From an uncultured Opitutia bacterium (lineage in GTDB: Bacteria; Verrucomicrobiota; Verrucomicrobiae; Opitutales; UBA953): a stretch of DNA of 5,450 nt. Both the position numbers and the translations under genes were made by a program. The stretch covers positions 1 through 5,450 of the forward strand of contig CAIOLH010000206.1 in NCBI GenBank assembly GCA_903859115.1. The letters run 5' to 3'. Positions 1 through 5,450 of this stretch are shown piece by piece (the first letter of the stretch is position 1; each line of letters opens with the position of its first letter). Below the pieces are notes generated by a model. It ran no database searches. It saw only the letters and a program-made list of their open reading frames with translations, and was not told the DNA's origin.

Positions 1-30
1 ATTTAGGCTCAAATTACTTCGAGCTTAAAT
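1..30. repeat. Inverted repeat around the DUF1080 stop codon, possible terminator
   Basis: Ten-base arms at 1-10 and 21-30 enclose a ten-base loop that contains the TAA stop at 14-16. As plus-strand RNA all ten positions pair, with one G.U; as minus-strand RNA there is one A.C mismatch. Beyond position 30 the plus strand has a broken T run (CTTTGATTTT), and on the minus strand any U-tract would lie outside the window. It may therefore be a terminator for the operon, for a convergent gene at the left, or for both. Confidence 0.35.
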
Positions 31-748
31 CTTTGATTTTGACGTTCTTAAACCAAACTTCGTCACCGTGTTCTTGGAGAAGGATGTGACCTGATTCCCA
101 TTCACCGAAGTGTCCGCCATATTTTTTATCAGCGTATTTACTCTTCGCAACGAGGGCTTTGAATTCATCGGTGGTACGATCGTAAGAGACAACCAGCATA
201 CCGTTTAACCAATGCTCCGTTTTTTTGCCATCGGTCTTAACGAGTGCGGTGTTCCACTGTCCGATAGCGCTAGGCTTTTTATCTTTGTTCGCGGTGATAA
301 TATCGTACAGTGAACCGATGGTGCGATTGCCATTGGTTCCTAATTTTGCATCAGGGTGGTTTTCGTCATCGAGCATTTGGAATTCTAAACCAAAAGCTGA
401 ACCCGCGCCTTGATTGAGGTTGGGTTGTACGAAATATTTTAATCCACTGTTGGCACCTTTAGTGAGTTTGAAGTCTACGCTGACTTCGAACTTCGTGAAT
501 TTATCGACGGTAATGATATCTCCAGCCGCGGCAGATTCTTTACCGCCGGTCGGCTCGGTGTGGAACATACCGTCCACAATGGACCATCCTGCTTTAGGAA
601 ACTCAGGACCTTTAGCGGAGCGCCAGCCTTCGGTGGTCTTTCCGTTGAACAGTAATTTCCATCCCGCGGACTTCTCGGCGTCGGTCAATTCATTATCCCC
701 AGCAAAACCTAAGAGTGGGATGAGTGCTGCTAATAAGTATTTTTTCAT
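14..748 (-). CDS. Secreted DUF1080 / 3-keto-disaccharide hydrolase-like protein
   Basis: A 244-residue protein that starts with a Sec-type signal peptide: Lys2-Lys3, a hydrophobic stretch at about residues 4-16, and likely cleavage near FAG/DNE. There is no lipobox Cys, so it should be a soluble periplasmic or secreted protein. The rest matches the DUF1080 (PF06439) concanavalin-like sandwich: LFNGKTTEGW at about 33-42, NSGLKYF at 100-106, GLEFQMLDDENHPDA at 120-134 and the C-terminal block LLQEHGDEVWFKNVKIKDL at 223-241. Some members of the family cleave 3-keto-glycosides, and many are uncharacterised, so the reaction is inferred. Its ATG lies two bases after the stop of the oxidoreductase gene, with no Shine-Dalgarno motif, which suggests co-transcription and translational coupling. 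The length is that of a single-domain member and no break is seen. The fold assignment is firm; the substrate is unknown. Confidence 0.9.
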   Translation of the reverse strand: MKKYLLAALIPLLGFAGDNELTDAEKSAGWKLLFNGKTTEGWRSAKGPEFPKAGWSIVDGMFHTEPTGGKESAAAGDIITVDKFTKFEVSVDFKLTKGANSGLKYFVQPNLNQGAGSAFGLEFQMLDDENHPDAKLGTNGNRTIGSLYDIITANKDKKPSAIGQWNTALVKTDGKKTEHWLNGMLVVSYDRTTDEFKALVAKSKYADKKYGGHFGEWESGHILLQEHGDEVWFKNVKIKDLSSK

Positions 749-750
749 AT

Positions 751-2274
751 TTAGAATTTAGTAGGAATTTTAAATCCGGTACGACCTTCGCGTTTAGCAA
801 CGAGGTCGCGGTTGGCGGCTTCGGAATTCGCACCCGTGAAGAGTTCGGTTTTGGGATCTTGGGAAAGCGGAGTGCCTAAGGTTAAGTTAGCAGGATCAAC
901 TTTAACGCCGTTAACACCTAGGTAATCTTTCATTCGACCATAGGCTTCAGAGAGACCCGAGCTCGATTTGATGGAGTCAACAATCTCGCCGTTGTTTTTC
1001 TTAGTTCCGAGGCGGTATGAAATATTGGCGGCGTGGACTAGGCTGGTGGAGATATGGCACTCATGTAATGGGGCATGAATATCCGAGTTAGAGCCGGCGC
1101 GAATACATTCAAACCAGTTAGCATGGTGGCCAGACGCACCACCTGACATATCGACTTGGCTAGCTTCTTTGCCGTAAGATTTGATAACAGTACCTGAGGC
1201 GTCGTAGGCTTTGGCAGAGTGATAATCAGGGACGATGATGGTGGCGTTTTCACACTCAATGACGATACCGATGGAGGCCTTGCTCCATTTATGAATTTTA
1301 TCCATAGGTCCTTCCATTTTTCCGTCAGAAGGGAGTCCACGAACTTCAGCAATCAGAGGTGCGGATGCGTAGTTGTAGAAAGCCAAGAAGTTATTCGGAG
1401 TTTCGCCGCAATCGTTATAAGCTAAGCGACCGCCGATAGACATTACTTCAGGGGCGACTTCGTGAGTATTGAGGAACCAACGAGCGATATCGATTTCGTG
1501 GATGGCTTGATTGCACATATCGCCACCGCCATAATTCCAGAACCAATGCCAATCGTAGTGAACTGATCCAAAACTCTTAGTTTCGTTTACTGGATCTGTT
1601 TGATTTCCACGAATGGATTCTTGGACATCGGCTGGGCCGTTCCACAAATCATAATCAATATTGGCTGGAATAGGATTCTTCTTCGCAGGACCGATTGATT
1701 TACGACGTTTGTAACAGAGTGCGCGGGCGACTTTTACTTTTCCGTATACACCAGCGTGTACGTCTTTGACCGCGGCACGAATGCCTACGCCTGATCGGCT
1801 CTGTGTACCTGCTTGAATAACTAATTTATTAAAATAACTTCCGGCCGCTACCATTTGCTGACCTTCGAAGATATTGTGAGAAAGAGGTTTCTCGATGTAG
1901 AGGTGTTTGCCTGCTTGAAGGGTCCAGATTCCTTGAATGGCGTGTTGGTGGTTTGGGCTCGCGATAGAGACGGCATCAATATTTTTATCTTCGAGCATCT
2001 TGCGGATGTCGGTGTAGCCTACGGCGCCAGGACAATCGATGAGACCTTTAGCGAGGACATCGGAGTCAACATCGCAAAGTGCGACGATGCGAACACCAGG
2101 CACTTTCTTAATTTCTTTAATATGTTCGAGGCCACGGCTGCGGAAGCCGACGACGGCAACTCGAATTTCGCTGTTCGCACCTGAGACTTGAGCAAAACTG
2201 CGAGCACTTAATCCAGCCACGGTAGCGGCTAGTGCGGTACTCTTAATGAATGAACGACGATTGAGGGGTGACAT
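751..2274 (-). CDS. Tat-exported Gfo/Idh/MocA family oxidoreductase
   Basis: A 507-residue NAD(P)-dependent sugar or polyol oxidoreductase, counted from the ATG at 2272-2274. That start is chosen because it puts a twin-arginine signal at the N-terminus: NRRSFIKS at 5-12, then a hydrophobic stretch ending at SFAQ (about 29). The frame can be opened upstream to a TTG at 2352, but this would bury the Tat signal. The N-terminal Rossmann domain begins at IRVAVVGFRSRG (37-48) and continues with SPNHQHA (106-112) and the family signature EKP (128-130). The C-terminal domain has an aromatic block at 239-248, then GGGD at 249-252, and His259 and Asp262, which lie where the family keeps active-site residues. 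Tat export implies that the cofactor is bound before translocation. The neighbouring secreted DUF1080 gene follows after two bases, so the two probably act on the same sugar in the periplasm. No clear Shine-Dalgarno motif precedes the start. The substrate is not known. Confidence 0.92.
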   Translation of the reverse strand: MSPLNRRSFIKSTALAATVAGLSARSFAQVSGANSEIRVAVVGFRSRGLEHIKEIKKVPGVRIVALCDVDSDVLAKGLIDCPGAVGYTDIRKMLEDKNIDAVSIASPNHQHAIQGIWTLQAGKHLYIEKPLSHNIFEGQQMVAAGSYFNKLVIQAGTQSRSGVGIRAAVKDVHAGVYGKVKVARALCYKRRKSIGPAKKNPIPANIDYDLWNGPADVQESIRGNQTDPVNETKSFGSVHYDWHWFWNYGGGDMCNQAIHEIDIARWFLNTHEVAPEVMSIGGRLAYNDCGETPNNFLAFYNYASAPLIAEVRGLPSDGKMEGPMDKIHKWSKASIGIVIECENATIIVPDYHSAKAYDASGTVIKSYGKEASQVDMSGGASGHHANWFECIRAGSNSDIHAPLHECHISTSLVHAANISYRLGTKKNNGEIVDSIKSSSGLSEAYGRMKDYLGVNGVKVDPANLTLGTPLSQDPKTELFTGANSEAANRDLVAKREGRTGFKIPTKF

Positions 2275-2312
2275 AGAATAAGGGGTGTTTCGGATGATAG
2301 TTAGATTTACAT

Positions 2313-2356
2313 ACAGTCGAGATTGTTCCTTTAAAAGTGAATAAAATCTCAACCAT
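2313..2356 (-). repeat. Imperfect inverted repeat / possible leader hairpin before the oxidoreductase gene
   Basis: Twelve-base arms at 2345-2356 and 2313-2324 surround a 20-base loop. Read as minus-strand RNA, all 12 positions pair: nine are Watson-Crick and three are G.U. On the plus-strand RNA the same three positions would be A.C mismatches, so the structure suits a transcript going towards the oxidoreductase gene. No U-tract follows, so it is not a standard terminator. It could be a leader structure, an attenuator or an operator. The left arm also holds TTGAGA (2347-2352), which with AACAAT (2322-2327) at 19 bases could be a weak promoter; that would place the repeat in promoter DNA instead. 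A chance match is possible. Confidence 0.35.
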
Positions 2357-2419
2357 GAATGGCTGATTTTGTCCGGCTATCCTTTAAATGAAGCTTTTTG
2401 AAGGCAAAACTCAGGTGCA

Positions 2420-2974
2420 CTACTTTTTCTTAAATCTCCAACAGTCTGGTTGGTGATCAGAGAATACTCCCACGGCCTGTAAAAAAGCATGCATAATTGA
2501 CGGCCCGACAAATTTCATTCCGCGTTTTTTTAAATCTTTAGAGAGTTTTAAAGCCAAAGCCGAAGGTGGGGAGCCAAGTCGGTGTTGAGTTTTATTTTCT
2601 TTCGCATGGTTCCATAGCCACTCTGAAAAACTTCCGCATTCTTTCTGCATGGATAAGAAAATTTTAGCATTGTTCACGGTAGAGATGATTTTTCCGCGAT
2701 GACGAACAATGCCTGGATCTAAAATGAGTTTATCGATTTTTGTTTTCTTGAACTGCGCAACTTTTTTCGGATTAAACTGAGCAAAGGCTTTACGATAATT
2801 TTCTCTTTTGCGAAGAATGATTAGCCATGACAGACCTGCTTGCGCTCCTTCCAGAGTGAGTTGTTCAAAGAGCTTTTGGTCATTACGTATAGGGGTTCCC
2901 CATTCGTGGTCATGGTATTCAACGTAGAGCGGATTATCGCCGCACCAAAAACATCGTCGCTTACTTTTCTTCAC
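2420..2974 (-). CDS. tag: DNA-3-methyladenine glycosylase I
   Basis: A 184-residue cytoplasmic base-excision repair enzyme that removes 3-methyladenine from alkylated DNA. It aligns along its whole length with E. coli Tag (187 residues, recalled from memory). The zinc ligands are kept: Cys8, His21, His174 and Cys178 match E. coli Cys4, His17, His175 and Cys179. The base-pocket residues Tyr20, Trp25, Glu42 and Trp50 match Tyr16, Trp21, Glu38 and Trp46. Other conserved blocks are LEGAQAGLSW (41-50), the KRENYRKAF region, IVRHRGKI, and KKRGMKFVGPSI (149-160). The start is a GTG directly after the TAA of the cyclotransferase gene and in the same frame, so no longer N-terminus is possible. An AAAGGA at 2978-2983 gives the only Shine-Dalgarno-like signal of the window, three bases from the GTG. 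The protein ends in a short basic tail. The gene looks intact. Confidence 0.96.
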   Translation of the reverse strand: MKKSKRRCFWCGDNPLYVEYHDHEWGTPIRNDQKLFEQLTLEGAQAGLSWLIILRKRENYRKAFAQFNPKKVAQFKKTKIDKLILDPGIVRHRGKIISTVNNAKIFLSMQKECGSFSEWLWNHAKENKTQHRLGSPPSALALKLSKDLKKRGMKFVGPSIMHAFLQAVGVFSDHQPDCWRFKKK

Positions 2975-3427
2975 TTATCCTTTGTGGGATAATCCCTTGA
3001 GCCAGGTAATCCAGCCTGCGGGCAAACTACGTGCAAGTGCACCGCGGATAATGGTATCTATATAAAGTTTGGCGGGGAGGTGTGGTCCGGTGGGATCAAT
3101 CACTTTAAAGGCATCGCATTCAAAGGGGCAGTCTTCAACGCCAGCTTCCCAGGCGGTGATGGTTGTGCGGCGATAGCCTGGACCCTCAGCGGTGGATAAT
3201 CTTACCCAGTCGTCTGCGGTGAGTTCATAGATGCATCCCCAGACGCCGGGTGACTGTTCATCATCGATGATATCAGCTGATCCGCCTCCCCAAGTGGTGC
3301 TCGGGTGAGTAAAGGCTAGACGATGTTTTGGCAGAAAAGCTTTGCAGCGATACTGGTGGCCTGGGCAACGACGCTCCATTTGACTGCTGTCGAGATTTGA
3401 ACCGTAGGCGAAGTAGTACCGACTCAT
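2975..3427 (-). CDS. Gamma-glutamylcyclotransferase-like (AIG2/GGCT family) protein
   Basis: A 150-residue cytoplasmic protein of the gamma-glutamylcyclotransferase fold. Family members release 5-oxoproline from gamma-glutamyl peptides or gamma-glutamylamines. The substrate-binding loop YGSNL is at 8-12. Glu81, in STAEGPGYRR (78-87), sits where the family has its catalytic acid. VWGCIYEL (62-69) and the C-terminal YIDTIIRGALARSLP region match the usual barrel strand and helix. The length is typical of the small bacterial single-domain members. The start ATG at 3425-3427 places the first strand (RYYFAYGSN) at the N-terminus as expected. No Shine-Dalgarno is seen; the base run before the start is the complement of one. 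It lies 53 bases after the receptor gene and runs directly into tag, so at least these last two are likely one transcript. The exact substrate cannot be told. Confidence 0.9.
   Translation of the reverse strand: MSRYYFAYGSNLDSSQMERRCPGHQYRCKAFLPKHRLAFTHPSTTWGGGSADIIDDEQSPGVWGCIYELTADDWVRLSTAEGPGYRRTTITAWEAGVEDCPFECDAFKVIDPTGPHLPAKLYIDTIIRGALARSLPAGWITWLKGLSHKG
2978..2983 (-). promoter_or_regulatory. Shine-Dalgarno-like AAAGGA for tag
   Basis: AAAGGA forms the last two sense codons (Lys-Gly) of the upstream gene and is followed by TAA and then the GTG start of tag. The three-base spacing is short, but a ribosome ending the upstream gene would stop on this spot, which fits reinitiation or coupling. 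The other annotated starts in the window lack such a motif. Confidence 0.45.
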
Positions 3428-3441
3428 AGTAAAGGAGGGTT

Positions 3442-3471
3442 ATACTAGTTTGCTATTCACTGCCTTGGCAA
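3442..3471 (-). promoter_or_regulatory. Possible sigma70-type promoter for the cyclotransferase-tag pair
   Basis: On the minus strand TTGCCA (3466-3471) and TAGTAT (3442-3447) are 18 bases apart, in the 53-base gap between the receptor stop and the cyclotransferase start. Transcription would begin only about eight bases before the ATG, which would agree with the missing Shine-Dalgarno motif. Matches are partial and the pair may equally be read from the receptor transcript. Confidence 0.25.
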
Positions 3472-3480
3472 GAAAGGGAA

Positions 3481-5331
3481 CTAATATTTCACTGAAAATG
3501 ATAAATAAAATGAACGCGGTTGAGCGGGAAACCCTAGGCTAGCGGGCGGTGCCGTTTCATTAAAGAGATTCTCGATGTGCAGCGATAATTCTTGGCTGTT
3601 TTTATAATGATAAACCAGCCAGGTGCGCCAGTAAGTACCATTGGGTGATTTGACGACGGCGTAGCTACTGGGGTCGTAGTCAATTCTGTTCGCAATATGA
3701 TTTACCGATAAGCCGTAAGTCCATGCAGTTGTCGGATTCATTTCTGCGCCGAGAGTAAAAATGAGATCGGGTCGACGGATCAGGCTATCTTGGGTGGCGA
3801 AATCTTTCGTGCTTAAATAAGTACCCGTCCCGAAAAGTTTAAGCGTGCTTGTGATTTGCGATTGTACACCGAACTCCACACCGCGGCTTCGTGCCTCGTT
3901 AATATTATAAGCAGGGTAGGGGTAAACGTAATCAAAACTGATTAAGTCTGTTAAGTGATTTTCAAATAGTACCAGTGTCCAACTGAGATCTTTTCCATTC
4001 TCATAACGTAAGCCCAATTCTTTTCCGTAATTGGTTTCAGGTCGTAACGCCGCCCCGCCCACCGTTCCACCTGCGAGATCATTCGCACTGGGCGTGTGAT
4101 AGGCGGTCGCGAGTTTAGCATGGGCACTTAACTCTTTGTTCAGGGAGTGCCGGTAATTGATATCCCATGAAAAGTGTTTTTGAAAATCAGAAAAAGTATC
4201 TTCACGCAGGGTGACTTTTAATTGATTGTCCTTGTTGATTTTCCAATCTGCCCGAGTCCACAAACCGAGCGACTCCATGGTGTCGACCCAAGTTTTTGGA
4301 GTACTCTCAACTTGGTCGAAGTGATTATTTTCATAACTCACTCCGAGGCCTAGGTTTAATTGAGCATCTACTTTTTGATCTACGTAGGCGGTGAATTCAT
4401 CGCGTTTGATTTTATAACTGTAATCCGTCGCGAAGGTATAACTCTTGGTCGATGTTTCGTTGTGCGAGCAAAATGCAGCAGCTTGTGTAGAATCGTCACG
4501 GAAAAATATCCCTGGAGAGATCAGCCAGCCGTGGTCGTTTTGCCAATCGTCGGGGGTCGGGGCGACATCGGTTCCGGGTAGACGTGCGCGACTGGTGTCC
4601 GCTGATCCAAGTATATCAAATTTAATTTTATCTGAAATTTTCCAGACTGATTTAAATAATAAGTTTGAGGCGTCGCGCGAACTATTGTCCCTCCAGCCTT
4701 TGTCGTGCGATGTTGTAAATGTTACGGTATTACCTTGTGTGGCGGGCTCAGTGCCTTGGGCATTATTATTGGTGACGGTGATACCCAGAGAAACGTAATC
4801 GTAGGATCCTATTTCGAAGTTAGAATGAATGCTGCCAGGTTCTGTAAGTGGTTGGGGTAATCGGCAGTCGATGACTCCGCCCAGTGCGTTGGCACCGTAG
4901 AGTGATGATGAAGGGCCACGCAGGATTTCCACCGAGGAGAGTCCGAAGGTACGGTATCGCCCAATTTCATAATTCCCTGAGAAGCCTTCCGAGAGTCGTC
5001 GCCCATCAAGCAGAAATGCGGTGTGAGCCGAATTGGTGCCTCGGAAGAAAACGGACGTCGAAGATCCAATGCCGGATTGTTCGCTCGCGTAAACACCCGG
5101 AGTGGCTGAGAGTATATTTGAAAGTGTCCCAAACTGTGTGAGGGAACTGTCTTGGGGGTTAAATTTGGTGACTGAGGGTGAGGCTTCGCTCAGTAGAGTC
5201 GGGCGGCGGGTCTCGACCACAATAGTCTCAGGTAATTCTACAACTTCCTGTTTAGTTTCGTAGAGTTGTATCTTTAATTCGACCGGGGGTGGGCTGGCTT
5301 GTGCTAAGAATATGGCTAAAACGGCAATCAT
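3481..5331 (-). CDS. TonB-dependent outer-membrane receptor, BtuB-like
   Basis: A complete 616-residue outer-membrane transporter, about the length of E. coli BtuB (614). It has a short hydrophobic leader (MIAVLAIFLAQA, 1-12), a TonB-box-like segment ETIVVET (35-41), and a plug domain at about 45-155 with the hallmark blocks FFRGTNSAHTAFLLDGRRL (95-113) and VEILRGPSSSLYGANALGG (134-152). The rest is a beta-barrel rich in alternating aromatic and polar strands. It contains LRPETNYGKELGLRYENG, a late-barrel motif shared with BtuB-type receptors, ENLFNE near the end, and a C-terminal aromatic Tyr. Energised by TonB-ExbBD, it would import a corrinoid, an iron chelate or another scarce ligand; which one cannot be read, and no transport or TonB genes are beside it. 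The ATG at 5329-5331 is the only in-frame start before an upstream stop. The leader lacks the usual Lys/Arg, which is odd. No Shine-Dalgarno and no cobalamin riboswitch are seen upstream. Confidence 0.93.
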   Translation of the reverse strand: MIAVLAIFLAQASPPPVELKIQLYETKQEVVELPETIVVETRRPTLLSEASPSVTKFNPQDSSLTQFGTLSNILSATPGVYASEQSGIGSSTSVFFRGTNSAHTAFLLDGRRLSEGFSGNYEIGRYRTFGLSSVEILRGPSSSLYGANALGGVIDCRLPQPLTEPGSIHSNFEIGSYDYVSLGITVTNNNAQGTEPATQGNTVTFTTSHDKGWRDNSSRDASNLLFKSVWKISDKIKFDILGSADTSRARLPGTDVAPTPDDWQNDHGWLISPGIFFRDDSTQAAAFCSHNETSTKSYTFATDYSYKIKRDEFTAYVDQKVDAQLNLGLGVSYENNHFDQVESTPKTWVDTMESLGLWTRADWKINKDNQLKVTLREDTFSDFQKHFSWDINYRHSLNKELSAHAKLATAYHTPSANDLAGGTVGGAALRPETNYGKELGLRYENGKDLSWTLVLFENHLTDLISFDYVYPYPAYNINEARSRGVEFGVQSQITSTLKLFGTGTYLSTKDFATQDSLIRRPDLIFTLGAEMNPTTAWTYGLSVNHIANRIDYDPSSYAVVKSPNGTYWRTWLVYHYKNSQELSLHIENLFNETAPPASLGFPAQPRSFYLSFSVKY

Positions 5332-5390
5332 GCATCGGTAGACTTTATTTTATGCTTATAAAATCAAACTAAAAGGGCTGGATGAAATAC

Positions 5391-5396
5391 TATAAT
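5391..5396 (+). promoter_or_regulatory. Perfect TATAAT -10 element for a divergent transcript
   Basis: A consensus -10 hexamer on the plus strand, about 17 bases before an ATG at 5413. The -35 region is poor (three of six matches at a 17-base spacing). The gap between the receptor start and this ATG (5332-5412) is AT-rich and on the minus strand also holds TATAAG and TAAAAT near the receptor start, so both promoters probably lie here. A short inverted repeat (GTCAT 5399-5403, ATGAC 5413-5417) covers the expected transcription start; it may be an operator or chance. Confidence 0.35.
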
Positions 5397-5412
5397 CTGT
5401 CATATCACCTAC

Positions 5413-5450
5413 ATGACTTCGAAAACTACCAAACATCCAGACGACGGATC
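5413..5450 (+). CDS. Possible N-terminus of a divergent gene, cut by the window edge
   Basis: An ATG at 5413-5415 opens a plus-strand frame (MTSKTTKHPDDG) that stays open to the end of the window. Only about 12 codons are visible, so no function can be given. It is supported by the perfect TATAAT 17 bases upstream and by the need for some gene to the right of the receptor promoter region. There is no Shine-Dalgarno motif, as for most genes here. An open frame this short can easily arise by chance. Confidence 0.25.
   Translation, partial: MTSKTTKHPDDG

Noticed and set aside
414..761. Plus-strand open frame of 115 codons opposite the DUF1080 gene
   Set aside because: It lies within conserved DUF1080 coding sequence on the other strand and shows no protein-like signature.
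2275..2352. An N-terminal extension of 26 residues for the oxidoreductase from a TTG at 2352
   Set aside because: It would move the twin-arginine signal away from the N-terminus, and the ATG at 2274 gives a standard Tat precursor.
2385..2419. A terminator directly after tag
   Set aside because: Only a five-pair TTTTG/CAAAA stem with no U-tract is seen, and the AAGC/CTTC elements there are direct, not inverted, repeats.
3431..3439. A strong AAAGGAGGG on the plus strand that looks like a ribosome-binding site
   Set aside because: The plus-strand frame that follows from a TTG near 3450 is about 30 codons, ends inside the receptor's 3' end, and has no recognisable features.
4445..4798. Plus-strand open frame of 117 codons opposite the receptor gene
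   Set aside because: It overlaps a well-supported receptor coding region, its translation has no recognisable motif, and it is best seen as a shadow.
5332..5450. A cobalamin riboswitch before the BtuB-like receptor
   Set aside because: The region lacks the conserved B12-box sequence (GCCACTG-like) and the part seen is shorter than a normal cobalamin riboswitch. Sequence beyond 5450 was not visible.

Overview
This window looks like part of a Gram-negative bacterial chromosome with moderate to low GC. Five complete genes all lie on the minus strand. The best lineage guess is the Planctomycetota/Verrucomicrobiota group, more likely Verrucomicrobiota. Three things point there: a Tat-exported Gfo/Idh/MocA oxidoreductase directly followed by a secreted DUF1080 protein, a TonB-dependent outer-membrane receptor, and the near absence of Shine-Dalgarno motifs before the starts. 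No ribosomal RNA or other strict marker gene is present, so the lineage is an inference.

In the direction of transcription (right to left) the layout is as follows. A complete BtuB-like TonB-dependent receptor (3481-5331) comes first. After a 53-base gap comes a gamma-glutamylcyclotransferase-like protein (2975-3427). The DNA-3-methyladenine glycosylase I gene (tag, 2420-2974) follows it with no gap and in the same reading frame. After a 145-base gap holding a possible RNA hairpin comes the Tat-exported oxidoreductase (751-2274). Two bases after its stop starts a secreted DUF1080 / 3-keto-disaccharide hydrolase-like protein (14-748). At the far right edge a perfect TATAAT and an ATG at 5413 suggest a divergent plus-strand gene of which only about 12 codons are visible.

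The genes fall into three modules. The receptor would take up a scarce nutrient such as a corrinoid or iron chelate; its substrate cannot be read from sequence. The cyclotransferase and Tag pair are cytoplasmic and cover gamma-glutamyl peptide turnover and alkylation repair. The oxidoreductase and DUF1080 pair are both predicted to be exported and probably work together on a sugar or glycoside in the periplasm, by oxidation to a 3-keto form followed by cleavage.

Nothing here is clearly a new defence, mobile or RNA system. The points most worth checking are the single TAA codon separating the cyclotransferase and Tag frames, the exported oxidoreductase/DUF1080 pair, the hairpin with only G.U irregularities ahead of that pair, and the divergent promoter region at the right edge. 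There is no gene-free stretch longer than 300 bases.
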